A DNA stretch of 64,000 bases from Bowmanella pacifica (GCF_014645355.1 NZ_BMLS01000001.1:558001-622000); one strand, 5' to 3'. Counted from the stretch's first letter, positions 54,222 to 63,563 are shown. Notes: generated by a model not told the origin, from the sequence alone. Numbers and translations: made by a program.

Positions 54222-54729
54222 TTAAGCCATCCTCATCAATTAAACGCGGACAGCCTGAAAAAGGTAGGAAATACCAGAATCAAGTTAAGTCCGTTTTAAC
54301 TTTTTTATAACAACCACAAGGGTTACATCCAAATTTTAGCGCGGCGGATAATAACACTTTTCATACGATATCTGCCACAGATGACGGCTATATGACGCCA
54401 ATTTTTTGGATGAAAATTACAAATATTCAGATCAAAACCGGTAAACTTACTATTTTTCAGGGCTTTCCATAAAAATTAGCCGGCATCCGCCCTCGCTAAC
54501 GGCATGGGAATTACATTTTTGTAGTCCACACTTCACTCATTAGAGACAGATACCCTCTTTCAACAAGCCCAGAATATCACCGGAAAACCCTAACCGTTAA
54601 GCTTTCTCAACCTTCAAATCTTCAGATTAAAAATAGAAATTATGCCGGGGCACAGCGTGCAGCAGTTAACCCCGGATTAAGATTAGGTTATGCTGACGCC
54701 AACTTAGCCTGGATGGCTGACAGGACGAG
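54222..54729. promoter_or_regulatory. 508-bp divergent region between galU and lapG
   Basis: No gene was found. The region is AT-rich and must drive the EPS arm leftward and lapG-lapD rightward. A nested hairpin is visible at 54645-54675 (CCGGGG with CCCCGG, and an inner GCAC/GTGC), about 55 bp before the lapG start. No regulator site could be named with confidence. No ops/JUMPstart-type element (GGCGGTAG) was seen here. Confidence 0.4.
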
Positions 54730-55416
54730 ATGTACAGGTTTTCATCATTGCTGGACAATCAGAATAAACGCCTTTTTTTGGCTAGCCTGTTGGCCTGTCT
54801 GATGATTAGCGGTCTGGCTATAGCCGTACAAGAGCATTTCCCGTTTGATGACGACTTTTATGGCAAACTTCGTCAACGCTACGGTGAACGTGCCGAACGT
54901 CCCGTCAAAGCCTGGCAGAGTTTGATCGAAGAACAACAACAAAACGATATCATGGCGCAGCTAAATGCCAGCAATTACTTCGCCAATCGCCGCATACGCT
55001 ATGCAACCGACAAAGAACATTGGCAACAAAATGATTATTGGGCAACCCCCATTGAAAGCCTGGTATCACAGCGAGGCGATTGTGAAGACTACGCCATATT
55101 GAAATATGCCACCTTGCGAGCCTTAGGTGTACCTGAAGAAAAACTGCGCTTGATGTATGTGCGTGCCTCCACCGTTAACGAGCCGCATATGGTGCTGATT
55201 TACTTTGAAACACCGCAGTCATTACCGCTGGTATTAGATAACTTAACCGATAAGATTTTGCCAGCGGATCAACGCCCGGATCTGCGTCCAGTTTATTCAT
55301 TTAACGGCCAGGGACTCTGGTTAGCAAGAGCACAAGGGTTGGGTAAACCGGTCAAAAATAGCAGTGGCGTATCTAGCTGGACCAGGTTACTAGAGCGAAT
55401 TGAACAAGGGGAATAA
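54730..55416 (+). CDS. lapG: LapG-type periplasmic cysteine protease (transglutaminase-like)
   Basis: A 228-residue protein with an N-terminal membrane anchor or signal (about residues 14-33) and a transglutaminase-like cysteine protease domain. The catalytic triad is visible: C118 in RGDCEDYA, H153 in NEPHMVL and D170 in LVLDNLTD. LapG enzymes cut the N-terminal retention module of large RTX adhesins when c-di-GMP is low, releasing cells from surfaces. It is followed by a LapD gene after 45 bp. No adhesin or its type I secretion genes occur in the window. Confidence 0.93.
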   Translation: MYRFSSLLDNQNKRLFLASLLACLMISGLAIAVQEHFPFDDDFYGKLRQRYGERAERPVKAWQSLIEEQQQNDIMAQLNASNYFANRRIRYATDKEHWQQNDYWATPIESLVSQRGDCEDYAILKYATLRALGVPEEKLRLMYVRASTVNEPHMVLIYFETPQSLPLVLDNLTDKILPADQRPDLRPVYSFNGQGLWLARAQGLGKPVKNSSGVSSWTRLLERIEQGE

Positions 55417-55461
55417 GTGATTGGTGTTAAGCACCAGCGCTGTATATTTGGAGAATAATAA

Positions 55462-57546
55462 GTGACAGAACAACACGGAGTAAATGTCAGCGGCGGCCTG
55501 TCGTTAAAGGCCCAGTTGTACGGTTTGCTGGTTACCCTGTTAGCCTTGGCCTTTGCCAGCGCCTTATACACCAGCATTGAAGGCGTGCGCGCTTATCAAG
55601 CGAAACAGTTAGCTTCACACGCTCAGGATGCGGCCCATAACCTGGGCTTAGCCATTTCACCTCATTTGGATGAGCCCGGCCTGGTGCTGGCTGAGACTAT
55701 GGCCAGCGCGATATTTGATTCGGGTTACTATAAGCAAATACAGTTTACCGACGCCGAAGGAGCCGTCCGCTTTTCCCGCGTTCACGAAAACAGTGAGCTA
55801 AATGTACCTGGCTGGTTTCAAAGTTGGTTTCCTTTGTATGCCCCCCAAATGCAAAGCGAGGTAGCAAACGGGTGGATACCAGGCGGTACGCTGACGGTGC
55901 AATCTCATGTGGGCCAAGCCTACGAGGCATTATGGCAAAGTGCTAAGGGATTGGCACTGAATACACTTTGGCTGTTAGTTGCGGCCATGTTGATTGGTTA
56001 TTTAATTCTAAGGGCGGTACTTAGCCCATTGTCAGCATTAAAAGGACAAGCGCTGGCAGTGATGCGAAAAGAGTTTCACCAGGTAAGACGCCGGCCTTTT
56101 ACTTTAGAACTTCGAGCATTGGTTAATGCCTTTAATCAAATGGTCAGCAATACCGAACGCAGTTTTTCGGAGCAGGCAAATTACGCCAAACAACTGTCCG
56201 AACAGCTTTATGTTGATGGTTTGACCGGTTTACCCAACCGTCAGGCTTTATTGATGCAGTTTGAGCCACAACGGGAAGACGCCCTGTTACATAACGATAG
56301 TTTACAACTAGGTCTGATTCGGCTGCCGTCGTTGGCTGATGTCAATCAAACCGACGGTTATACTGGCGGTGATCAATACCTGCTTCGTTGTATAGATATC
56401 GTTCAGCAACACCTTACAGCGCTGTCAGACGTGCGCTTATACCGCTTATCTGGCTCTGAACTGGCAATCTTATGTCGGCTGGACAGCGACGATCTGCTGC
56501 AGCTAAACAAAAAACTAACTTCAGAGTTTGCTGCTCAGTCCACCGATATCTATCCGCAAGGCTTTGCTCAGGTCTACTTTACGCAAGTGAAAGACAAAGA
56601 ACCTTTTGCCGATACCATCAGCCGCCTTGATACGTTGCACCTGACGCAGACAGACGTGACGGCTGAAACACGCCAAGATGGCACAACCGAAGGACACAGC
56701 CGCCAATACTGGCGCGGCGTACTAAAACAATATACGGCGGTTACTCAGACAGGCCTTCCCATAGAAACGGAAAGCCAATTTGAACATCTGAGCACCAGCC
56801 TGGCAAAACACTTTGAACTGATGCTCCAGCCCATATTGGGCAAAGATGGTGACATCATTTATTCGGAGTCGCTGGTGCGTTTTAACTGGCAGCAAGCGGG
56901 TTTATCCACCGCCGCCACCTTTTCCATGGCCGAACGTCTGAATCTGGGTCCGGCTTTAGAAAGAGCGGTATTGTGCTTTGTTCTGTCACAACTTCGCCAC
57001 CATCCTGAACACCGCATCGGCATCAATCTGAGTAATGTCTTTGTCAACGATCGCATGCACCAACAATGGCTGCTGACCCTGCTAAAGACCCTAAAAGGTC
57101 AGCTACCTCCCTTGGTATTTGAAATTAAAGAAAGCGCGCTGATTAATCAGGAGTCCCGGATAAGGGATTTAATCCAGAACCTCAAGGAAGTGGGAGCGCT
57201 GGTCACTATTGAACACTTTGGTGCTCACCTGAGTAGTTTCCAGTCCATCGGCAATCTGGATATTGATTATGTAAAAATTGACGGCAGCTTTATTCGCAGC
57301 CTGAATCAGCACAACAATATCTTTTTTGTGCAGAGCCTGACTCAAATATGCCACGCCGTCGGTGTTAAGGTGCTGGCTTGCCATGTGGAAAGCGCCACAA
57401 CAGCCAGACAATGCATGCAATTGCATATCGACGGCATTCAGGGACGCGGCTTTGCTGACACAACCTCCATCAACGAGTGTTTTAAAAATTTCATATACAG
57501 TGACACCCCAACTGGTTTAGAATTGCGCAATAAGTTTTTGTCGTAA
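55462..57546 (+). CDS. lapD: LapD-like c-di-GMP effector with degenerate GGDEF and EAL domains
   Basis: A 694-residue inner-membrane protein, with a GTG start after GGAG. It has a membrane segment at about 13-30, a periplasmic LapD/MoxY-type domain to about 170, a second segment at 171-190, HAMP, GGDEF (about 250-400) and EAL (about 440-690). Enzyme motifs are eroded: the GGDEF site reads LSGSEL, EAL reads ESL, the DDFG motif reads EHFG, and the late AEGVE reads ACHVE. This matches LapD, which binds c-di-GMP in its inactive EAL domain and holds LapG at the membrane. The gene order lapG-lapD supports that role. Confidence 0.92.
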   Translation: MTEQHGVNVSGGLSLKAQLYGLLVTLLALAFASALYTSIEGVRAYQAKQLASHAQDAAHNLGLAISPHLDEPGLVLAETMASAIFDSGYYKQIQFTDAEGAVRFSRVHENSELNVPGWFQSWFPLYAPQMQSEVANGWIPGGTLTVQSHVGQAYEALWQSAKGLALNTLWLLVAAMLIGYLILRAVLSPLSALKGQALAVMRKEFHQVRRRPFTLELRALVNAFNQMVSNTERSFSEQANYAKQLSEQLYVDGLTGLPNRQALLMQFEPQREDALLHNDSLQLGLIRLPSLADVNQTDGYTGGDQYLLRCIDIVQQHLTALSDVRLYRLSGSELAILCRLDSDDLLQLNKKLTSEFAAQSTDIYPQGFAQVYFTQVKDKEPFADTISRLDTLHLTQTDVTAETRQDGTTEGHSRQYWRGVLKQYTAVTQTGLPIETESQFEHLSTSLAKHFELMLQPILGKDGDIIYSESLVRFNWQQAGLSTAATFSMAERLNLGPALERAVLCFVLSQLRHHPEHRIGINLSNVFVNDRMHQQWLLTLLKTLKGQLPPLVFEIKESALINQESRIRDLIQNLKEVGALVTIEHFGAHLSSFQSIGNLDIDYVKIDGSFIRSLNQHNNIFFVQSLTQICHAVGVKVLACHVESATTARQCMQLHIDGIQGRGFADTTSINECFKNFIYSDTPTGLELRNKFLS

Positions 57547-57562
57547 TCAATGAGGGACCATT

Positions 57563-58033
57563 ATGAAAATCAAGCAATTGTCAATTTTCTTGGCCGCCGC
57601 ACTGTCTGTTTCAGCTGTTCAGGCTCAGCAATCCTCGCTGAATCTGGAAGAGTTACAACAAGGCTATGCTCAGGCAGCTAACTAAGGTATCAGCTTCGTA
57701 CAATATCTGCGTCAGCAAGTATTGACCGACAATCTGATTCAAACCAATGCCCAAGCCGCAGAACAAACTCTGACTTCGCTGCTGACTTTGTTGAGTGACA
57801 ACCAGGATCAAGTTGCAGAATTACTGTCTTCTGTATCTTCTTCCAGCTTTTCCTCAGATCAAATTTTGGCCAGCGCAGTAGGCGCCGGTATTGACCCAAC
57901 CTTGGTGGGTAATCTGATTGCCGATACCGCGACAGCGGCACCGGGTGCAGCCACAGGGCCAGCTCCGGCACCAGGTGTTCTGGGCCTTGGCGCAGGCACT
58001 GGTGGTGGTGGTACTACCGCATCCAACAACTAA
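57563..58033 (+). pseudogene. Small secreted protein gene interrupted by an in-frame TAA
   Basis: An ATG at 57563, preceded by GAGGGA, opens a signal peptide (MKIKQLSIFLAAALSVSAVQA), then SSLNLEELQQGYAQAAN, then TAA at 57683-57685 (codon 41). The same frame stays open to 58033, giving GISFVQYLRQQVLTDNLIQ, a Ser/Leu-rich helical part and a Pro/Gly-rich tail ending TTASNN. Without the TAA it would be a 156-codon secreted protein. CAA to TAA is the simplest cause (Gln lost by one transition). It starts 17 bp after lapD, so it is third in that operon. No family is recognised. A separate short gene starting at TTG 57722 would lack a signal peptide and is less likely. Confidence 0.65.
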
Positions 58034-58049
58034 GTTGGTGAGATTCAGT

Positions 58050-58074
58050 AAAAAGGGCCGACAGGCCCTTTTTT
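58050..58074 (+). terminator. Terminator after the lapGD operon
   Basis: AAAAAGGGCC (58050-58059), loop GACA and GGCCCTTTTT form a 10-bp perfect stem with a run of six T residues. It lies 17 bp after the secreted-protein frame ends. Confidence 0.9.
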
Positions 58075-58100
58075 GTTAGTCTGTTAATCGGCATCAATCT

Positions 58101-59447
58101 ATGAACAAAGCATCGTCAGGATTTTATGGTAGCACTCCCCTGATATGGTGGCTGGGGTTTATTCTGATTTGGGCTCCAATCCCTTTAGGTAGTAATCGTC
58201 CATGGGCCTGGGATTTACTGCATGCCTTGGTCGCACTGGGCGGCATCTGGCACCTGTTTCAGGCAGCCCGCAATAAAGCACCATTATTCCCCAAACCATG
58301 GCAATTGATGTTGCTGGCCGGGCCGGCATTAATCGCCGTTTATTTGCTGGCACAATCGACTTGCGTCATACCTGGCGTATGCTCGGTTGACGCTTACCAA
58401 ACCAACATTATGTTGGAGAAAACCCTCTATCTGCTGCTGTTTACCTATCTGTTAAGCCAGCATTGTCGCACTCAACAGCAGCTCAAGATAATCCTTGCCT
58501 GCATTCTTATCTCCGGCGGCTTTCAGGCTATTTATGGCAGTCTTTTGCACCTGAGCGGACTTGACCTGTCACCGGTGTTTGGCATTCCCGAAGGTGAAAA
58601 AGCCAGAGGCAGTTTTGTTTATCAAAACCACTATGCTAACTATTTGGCTCTGACCCTGAGCATCGCCATTGGCTGGATGCTCAGCGAACTAAGCACCAGT
58701 AAACAAAAGGTCGCACTCGCAAAGTGGTTACGCAGCTTTGCTGAGCTGATACTTAGCCGCAAGCTGTTACTGCGCCTGGCCATTATTCTGATGGTGGTGG
58801 GCCTGGTACTAAGTCGCTCCAGAATGGGGAATGCGGGCTTCTTTACCGCGTTAGGTATAGTAGCTGTGCTGGCTTTGTTTATTTATCGTCGTCCGCCACC
58901 GCTGCTTAAATGGCTGGTACTAAGTATCTTTATTCTGGATATGCTGCTTATCGGTTCGATGTTTGGGGTTGAGAAAGTAAAACAACGTATGCAAGAGACC
59001 AGCTTTGTCAGTGAAGCACGTGACGAGGTGGTCTTACATAGTCTGCCACTGTTAGAAGACCAGGGACTAACAGGCACAGGAGGCGGAACCTTTTATACCG
59101 TATTCCCCCGCTATCAACAGCAATCTTACAGCGGCTTTTATGATCATGCCCACAATGATTACTTACAGTTTGCAATTGAATTAGGCTGGCCGGTTACCGC
59201 TTTGCTTGGCACCTGGCTGCTGCTGGCTTTATGGCAAGGTCTGTACGTGATGAATAAACGCAGAACTAAGCTCTATCAGGGAGTGGCATTTGGTTGTTGC
59301 ATGGCCTGGGTACATATGATGATGCACAGCAGTGTGGATTTTAGCCTGCAGGCCCCCGCCAACAGCATGTTATTTATGACTATTCTGACGCTATTTTATC
59401 TTGTCAGGATGCTACCGGGCGAGCGCAAAGCCGGGCGAGATGTTTAA
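58101..59447 (+). CDS. O-antigen ligase/polymerase-like membrane protein (second Wzy-type)
   Basis: A 448-residue protein with about ten to twelve membrane segments and the Wzy_C-type periplasmic signature: GEKARGSFVYQNHYANYLALTLSIAIGWM, VLSRSRMGNAGFFTALG, DQGLTGTGGGTFYTVF and YDHAHNDYLQFAIELGWPV. It is the second such protein in the window. It stands alone on the plus strand behind the lapGD terminator and its 3' end overlaps the convergent VpsP-like gene by 44 bp. It may be the EPS polymerase with the 46539-47831 product acting on another polymer, or the reverse. Confidence 0.88.
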   Translation: MNKASSGFYGSTPLIWWLGFILIWAPIPLGSNRPWAWDLLHALVALGGIWHLFQAARNKAPLFPKPWQLMLLAGPALIAVYLLAQSTCVIPGVCSVDAYQTNIMLEKTLYLLLFTYLLSQHCRTQQQLKIILACILISGGFQAIYGSLLHLSGLDLSPVFGIPEGEKARGSFVYQNHYANYLALTLSIAIGWMLSELSTSKQKVALAKWLRSFAELILSRKLLLRLAIILMVVGLVLSRSRMGNAGFFTALGIVAVLALFIYRRPPPLLKWLVLSIFILDMLLIGSMFGVEKVKQRMQETSFVSEARDEVVLHSLPLLEDQGLTGTGGGTFYTVFPRYQQQSYSGFYDHAHNDYLQFAIELGWPVTALLGTWLLLALWQGLYVMNKRRTKLYQGVAFGCCMAWVHMMMHSSVDFSLQAPANSMLFMTILTLFYLVRMLPGERKAGRDV

Positions 59448-60126
59448 GGCGATCTTCAGCGAGGGGCGGCTTTCGATTGAACAGATAAGCACAAACAATG
59501 GCCTCGCGCTGATATTCCTTGACCAATTTGCGCATAGAAGCAAAAACTGGCCAGTGCGCTTCTGCAGCCCGCCCTGTTATCTTCAGTACCCAGGCTTTAT
59601 CAGCCCCGGAGAAACTATCCCAATACGCTAAGCCAACAACAAGCTGCTGACGCAATACTTCAGGCATATGAGGCCCATAATGCTCAGCTTGTTTTAGCTG
59701 CAGCATGGCCTCTGACAGATTATTGTCAAAAAAGGCCAACACAAAACCATAGTCTGCATAAGCGTTAGGCCAGTCAGGTCGCAAAGCTATGGCTTGCCGA
59801 TAAAGCGGATTTAGCGGCTCTGCACTGGTTTTCTCAAAGCCTAAATGCATTCCCCATTCAAGTACCTTGGCTAAGGTAAGCATATAATGGGCTGACGCGG
59901 AGCTGCTATCCAGCGCTTGTCTGGCGGCTTGCAAGGCATCCTGATAATCCGTCTCGCTCGGCAACTGACCTTTTTGCCATTTTTCCAAGGCATCGTTTGC
60001 CACGTAGTATTGGATATTGCCCTGAGCAGAGCGATACAGTGATGGCAACTGCCAAACCAGTAAAACTAACAACAAGGCGGCTAACAGCCTACCCAGCAGC
60101 GTTTTCAGTTGAACAGGCTTTGACAT
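59404..60126 (-). CDS. VpsP-like membrane-anchored tetratricopeptide-type protein
   Basis: A 240-residue protein with one N-terminal membrane segment (about residues 10-28, LGRLLAALLLVLLVWQLP) and a helical domain with weak TPR-like spacing (ALQAARQALDSSSASAHYMLTLAKVLEWG; NPLYRQAIALRPDWPNAYADYGFVLAF). Such proteins, named VpsP in Vibrio, close the Wza-Wzc-phosphatase gene sets of EPS clusters, and their role is not established. It overlaps the phosphatase gene by 22 bp and the convergent Wzy-type gene by 44 bp. The VpsP link is from context and length, not a motif. Confidence 0.65.
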   Translation of the reverse strand: MSKPVQLKTLLGRLLAALLLVLLVWQLPSLYRSAQGNIQYYVANDALEKWQKGQLPSETDYQDALQAARQALDSSSASAHYMLTLAKVLEWGMHLGFEKTSAEPLNPLYRQAIALRPDWPNAYADYGFVLAFFDNNLSEAMLQLKQAEHYGPHMPEVLRQQLVVGLAYWDSFSGADKAWVLKITGRAAEAHWPVFASMRKLVKEYQREAIVCAYLFNRKPPLAEDRLKHLARLCARPVAS

Positions 60127-60830
60127 ATACTGCCCGGTGTCGTGATTAAGAGTTCTTCGGCACGACGTTGCCCTACCAGCTCGCAGGCCTTGTCGAACGA
60201 TTGCCGCATGCGTGGTGGGCGACGTTTCACCGAATGGGTATCAGACGCGATAATGTCAAATAAGCCTTCTTTTAACCAACGTTCACCAAGTGCTCTCGCT
60301 GTTTCCCCCATCTCTCCAACTAAAGCAGCAGCTGTAAGTTGAAATAAGCAGCCTGCCTGTTTGAAGGGACGAATAAGCTCGGGGTTAGCCTGTAAATCGC
60401 GATTTCGCTCTGGATGCGCAATCATCGGCCTGATGGACTGACGGCACAGCCATTTAATTAACCGATCGGCACCCGGCGGAATATGGCTGTGAGGGAACTC
60501 TAATAACAACACACGATGGCCGTCCAGCTCCCCCAGGAACAACAAATCATTCTTCTCTACGGCAGGTAATAGCTCTGCACAGACTCGTGCTTCACAGGCA
60601 CTGCGTAACTCAACGGCAATATTCTCGGCATCACAGAGAGATTGCAAATGACCAAGTCCGGCCAGAATCTTGATTCTGTCATTATCAAAGCGGCCGGGGT
60701 ACCAATGGGGAGTACACACGATACGGCTAACACCCTGCTCTGCCGCCATACGCAACAATGCCAGTGATTCTTGCGAATCACTGGCACCATCATCAATCCC
60801 GGGGATTAAATGGGCATGAAGATCAATCAT
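60105..60830 (-). CDS. CpsB/YwqE-type PHP tyrosine-protein phosphatase
   Basis: A 241-residue metal-dependent phosphatase of the PHP superfamily. Metal ligands appear in DLHAHLIPGIDDGASD (HxH near the N-terminus), CTPHWYPGRF, MIAHPERNRDLQ and SDTHSVKRRPP near the C-terminus. CpsB-type enzymes remove phosphate from the tyrosine cluster of the Wzc-like kinase encoded just upstream, resetting polymer export. The start overlaps the Wzc stop by 4 bp (ATGA), so the pair is translationally coupled. Confidence 0.92.
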   Translation of the reverse strand: MIDLHAHLIPGIDDGASDSQESLALLRMAAEQGVSRIVCTPHWYPGRFDNDRIKILAGLGHLQSLCDAENIAVELRSACEARVCAELLPAVEKNDLLFLGELDGHRVLLLEFPHSHIPPGADRLIKWLCRQSIRPMIAHPERNRDLQANPELIRPFKQAGCLFQLTAAALVGEMGETARALGERWLKEGLFDIIASDTHSVKRRPPRMRQSFDKACELVGQRRAEELLITTPGSICQSLFN

Positions 60831-63034
60831 GCCTTCTCTGCAGGTTGTTCATAGGCTTGATAATATCCGTATTCGGCGCTGCCACCATAGTAGCTGGTCT
60901 GCTTCTCAGTGGCTAATTGGTTGACGACTACACCGTACACTCTGGCATGGGCCTGATGCAGTTTAGCCAACACATGCTGAACCACAGGGCTTCTAGTGCT
61001 GTCGGCTTTCACAACCAGCACAACAGCATCGGCCTTAGGAGCAATCACCAGCGCATCACTGACAGCCTGCACAGGCGGCGTATCGACAATAATCTTGTCA
61101 TAGTGCTCAGACAATGTTGCCAGCAATGCACGCAATTTATCACCCGACAACAATTCCAATGGATTTAGTGGCACCGCACCGGCTGGCATCACATCTATGC
61201 CCCGCACATCCTTAATAATGCAGTCTTCCAGCTGTTCCGTCCCACCCAAACAATCAGCCAAACCAGGTTGATAGGGCGGTAACTCCAGGCGATTTGCCAC
61301 AGTTGGCTTACGCATATCGGCGTCAATCAACAGCACACGCTCTAAGCTCGAAAACGCAAAAGCCAGATTCAAAGAAGCAGTAGACTTTCCTTCTTCCGGT
61401 AAAGACGAAGTTACCTCAATTACTTTTAAGGGTTTATCCAACGCCATCAGCGACAAGCTAGTACGTATACTACGAACGGCTTCACTGTATAACTTATTTT
61501 GCTCATCAAAGAAGGCAAAGGTTTTATCTTTCTGCTCAAGCCGCTTCTTCAGCTTGGGAATATAGCCCAGTGCACGATGACGCAACAAGGTTTCAACATC
61601 CTTGGGCGATTTCACCGTATCATTAAGGGCATCAAACACCAGCGCCACGACCATTCCAAGCCCAATACTGGCAACAAAGGCCAGTAACACTATCAGCTTA
61701 CGCTTAGGCTTAACCGCTTCGGTAGGCATAGTGGCGAAATCAGTAAAGCGCGCAACAGGTGAATTAAAATCACCGGCGACCTCGGTCTCTTTCTGGCGGC
61801 CAAGGAAGCTATCAAACAGCGTACGGTTAGTCTCAACTTCACGTTGCAAGCGACGGTACTCAGTTTCTACTGAACTCAGGCCAGAAAACACTGAGCGAGC
61901 TTCTTTTAACTGAGATTCTAAAGCCACTAGGTTCTGGTCCGCCGACTCCAATTCTTTTTCAATACCGTTGACCAGCTCTTGAATTTGTCGACGCAAGTTA
62001 TCATGTACCGTTTGCAGCTCAGCATGCGCGGCAATCATCTTCGGATGCTTAGGCCCATAAACTTGCTGCAGCTCAGAGACTTTACGTTCTACCGAAATTA
62101 GTTCCCGACGCACATTCTGAATTGATGGATGCGAGGTAACCTCCGGCAGGCTTTGCAGACGCTGGTAATTATTCTTATAACGCTCCAGTAATTGCCACAA
62201 GCCTTCAGCCTGGGCTTTACGCGAACGTGCCGTAGTAATATCGTCGGTGAGCTGCTGTAGCTCTCGAGCATCCAGACTGGTGATACCGGCCACATCTACG
62301 AGATTATTAGCTTCCCGGAAACTCTCTAAACGCTTTTCAGAGTCTTCCAGGCGCTGACGAAGCTCTTCTAAGCGTCCACCCAGCCAGGTATTAGCTTTCT
62401 GAGTAATCCCCATTCTGGCATCTAGCTGGCTTTCGATATAAGCCTGTCCCAGTGCATTAGCAACATCACGGGCCAGCTTAGGGTCTTCAGACTCAAAGCT
62501 AATTTGTACCAACTGGGTGCGGCGGATTGGATTGACACTAATGCGATCAATAAAGCGGTTTAGGGTTTTGGTTAACTTACGGGCTTCTGCTGCTTCGGGG
62601 TCTAAAGACTTTTCACTGGGCAAAAAGGGCAAGGCTGATTTAAGCATCTTCACTAAGTCGTTGGTTAGTGAAGTTTTACCTTGGAATTCTGGGTGCTCAA
62701 GGATATTAAACTGATGAAACACCCGCTCAGCTACCGCACGGGATTTAATGATCTCAAACTGCGTCAGGTAGTATTCCTGCTGCATAGAGTTAAACCCATA
62801 GACTTCCTCAATTTTGATAGCCTGGGCTTGCTGCGCTTCAATCAGCAAGGTTGAGGTGGCCCGATACACTTTGGGCATACTGAATACCGCAAGACCGGCT
62901 ATCAGCGTGACCATAAGTGCCATCAACAAAATACGCCACTTGGCATTCATAATTACCAGGAAAGTTTTTCTCAGGTCTATTACCTGTTCTTTGCTTCCCT
63001 GTTCCTGCATATTTACTGAGTCCATTGGCGTCAT
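60827..63034 (-). CDS. Polysaccharide co-polymerase and tyrosine autokinase (Wzc-like)
   Basis: A 735-residue inner-membrane protein. The Wzz domain is at about 18-110 with a membrane segment near 33-53; a long periplasmic coiled-coil region runs over about 200-410 (GNRV-like region); a second membrane segment lies near 445-465; the cytoplasmic BY-kinase domain is at about 530-710. Walker A is SLPEEGKSTAS, Walker A' is VLLIDADMRKP, and the Walker B-like strand is KIIVDTPP. The tail has a tyrosine cluster (SYYGGSAEYGYYQAYEQ). It controls chain length and export with Wza. It starts 2 bp after the Wza stop. Confidence 0.95.
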   Translation of the reverse strand: MTPMDSVNMQEQGSKEQVIDLRKTFLVIMNAKWRILLMALMVTLIAGLAVFSMPKVYRATSTLLIEAQQAQAIKIEEVYGFNSMQQEYYLTQFEIIKSRAVAERVFHQFNILEHPEFQGKTSLTNDLVKMLKSALPFLPSEKSLDPEAAEARKLTKTLNRFIDRISVNPIRRTQLVQISFESEDPKLARDVANALGQAYIESQLDARMGITQKANTWLGGRLEELRQRLEDSEKRLESFREANNLVDVAGITSLDARELQQLTDDITTARSRKAQAEGLWQLLERYKNNYQRLQSLPEVTSHPSIQNVRRELISVERKVSELQQVYGPKHPKMIAAHAELQTVHDNLRRQIQELVNGIEKELESADQNLVALESQLKEARSVFSGLSSVETEYRRLQREVETNRTLFDSFLGRQKETEVAGDFNSPVARFTDFATMPTEAVKPKRKLIVLLAFVASIGLGMVVALVFDALNDTVKSPKDVETLLRHRALGYIPKLKKRLEQKDKTFAFFDEQNKLYSEAVRSIRTSLSLMALDKPLKVIEVTSSLPEEGKSTASLNLAFAFSSLERVLLIDADMRKPTVANRLELPPYQPGLADCLGGTEQLEDCIIKDVRGIDVMPAGAVPLNPLELLSGDKLRALLATLSEHYDKIIVDTPPVQAVSDALVIAPKADAVVLVVKADSTRSPVVQHVLAKLHQAHARVYGVVVNQLATEKQTSYYGGSAEYGYYQAYEQPAEKA

Positions 63035-63036
63035 GA

Positions 63037-63555
63037 CTAGAAAAATCTCTGTTGTATGGTGATGGTATCACCAGCAAACACACGGCTATTTAACGTGCCG
63101 GTTTCCTGCTGCAGTTTATTACCTTCTCTGGACAGGTTTACCCCTTCCTTGGATGCACGCTCAGTTAAGCCACCGGCTAATGCCACGGCCTGATTAACCG
63201 TCATTCCTGGTTGATAAGGATAAGCACCCGGCTTTTTAACCTCACCATGAATGTAAAATGGCCGATAAGTCACAATCCCTACGTAAACGTTGGGGTTAAT
63301 CAGATAGTCGCCCTTTAAACCGTCATGAATTAACACTTCCACTTCTTTAAGGGTTAAGCCACTTAAACGCAGCGCCCCCAGAAATGGGTAGTTGATAATG
63401 CCACTGTCGGTAAGTTGGGTACTAAGATCCAACTCTTCCTCGCCATACACTTTGATTTCAATGCTATCACCCGGTCCCAAACGATAGTTCTCGCCACTTT
63501 GGGCGAGAACAAGGCTTGAAAACAATAGCGATGCCAGAATATACAGAATTCGCAT
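63037..63555 (-). CDS. Polysaccharide export protein (Wza-like, Poly_export and SLBB)
   Basis: A 172-residue exported protein, shorter than E. coli Wza (about 380). A signal peptide ends near LAQ (residue 19), then the Poly_export domain (YRLGPGDSIEIKVYGEEELD, GIINYPFLGALRLSGLTLKEVE, INPNVYVGIV) and one SLBB domain (FYIHGEVKKPGAYPYQPGMTVNQAVALAGG). There is no lipobox. The short form lacks the C-terminal outer-membrane helix, so the beta-barrel protein encoded 8 bp upstream may supply the outer-membrane channel. It is followed at once by the Wzc gene. Confidence 0.92.
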   Translation of the reverse strand: MRILYILASLLFSSLVLAQSGENYRLGPGDSIEIKVYGEEELDLSTQLTDSGIINYPFLGALRLSGLTLKEVEVLIHDGLKGDYLINPNVYVGIVTYRPFYIHGEVKKPGAYPYQPGMTVNQAVALAGGLTERASKEGVNLSREGNKLQQETGTLNSRVFAGDTITIQQRFF

Positions 63556-63563
63556 GCTAACCC

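Noticed and set aside
57722-58033. Independent 103-codon gene starting at TTG
   Set aside because: It is in frame with the signal-peptide ORF at 57563 and has no own ribosome site or export signal, so it is treated as the 3' part of one interrupted gene.
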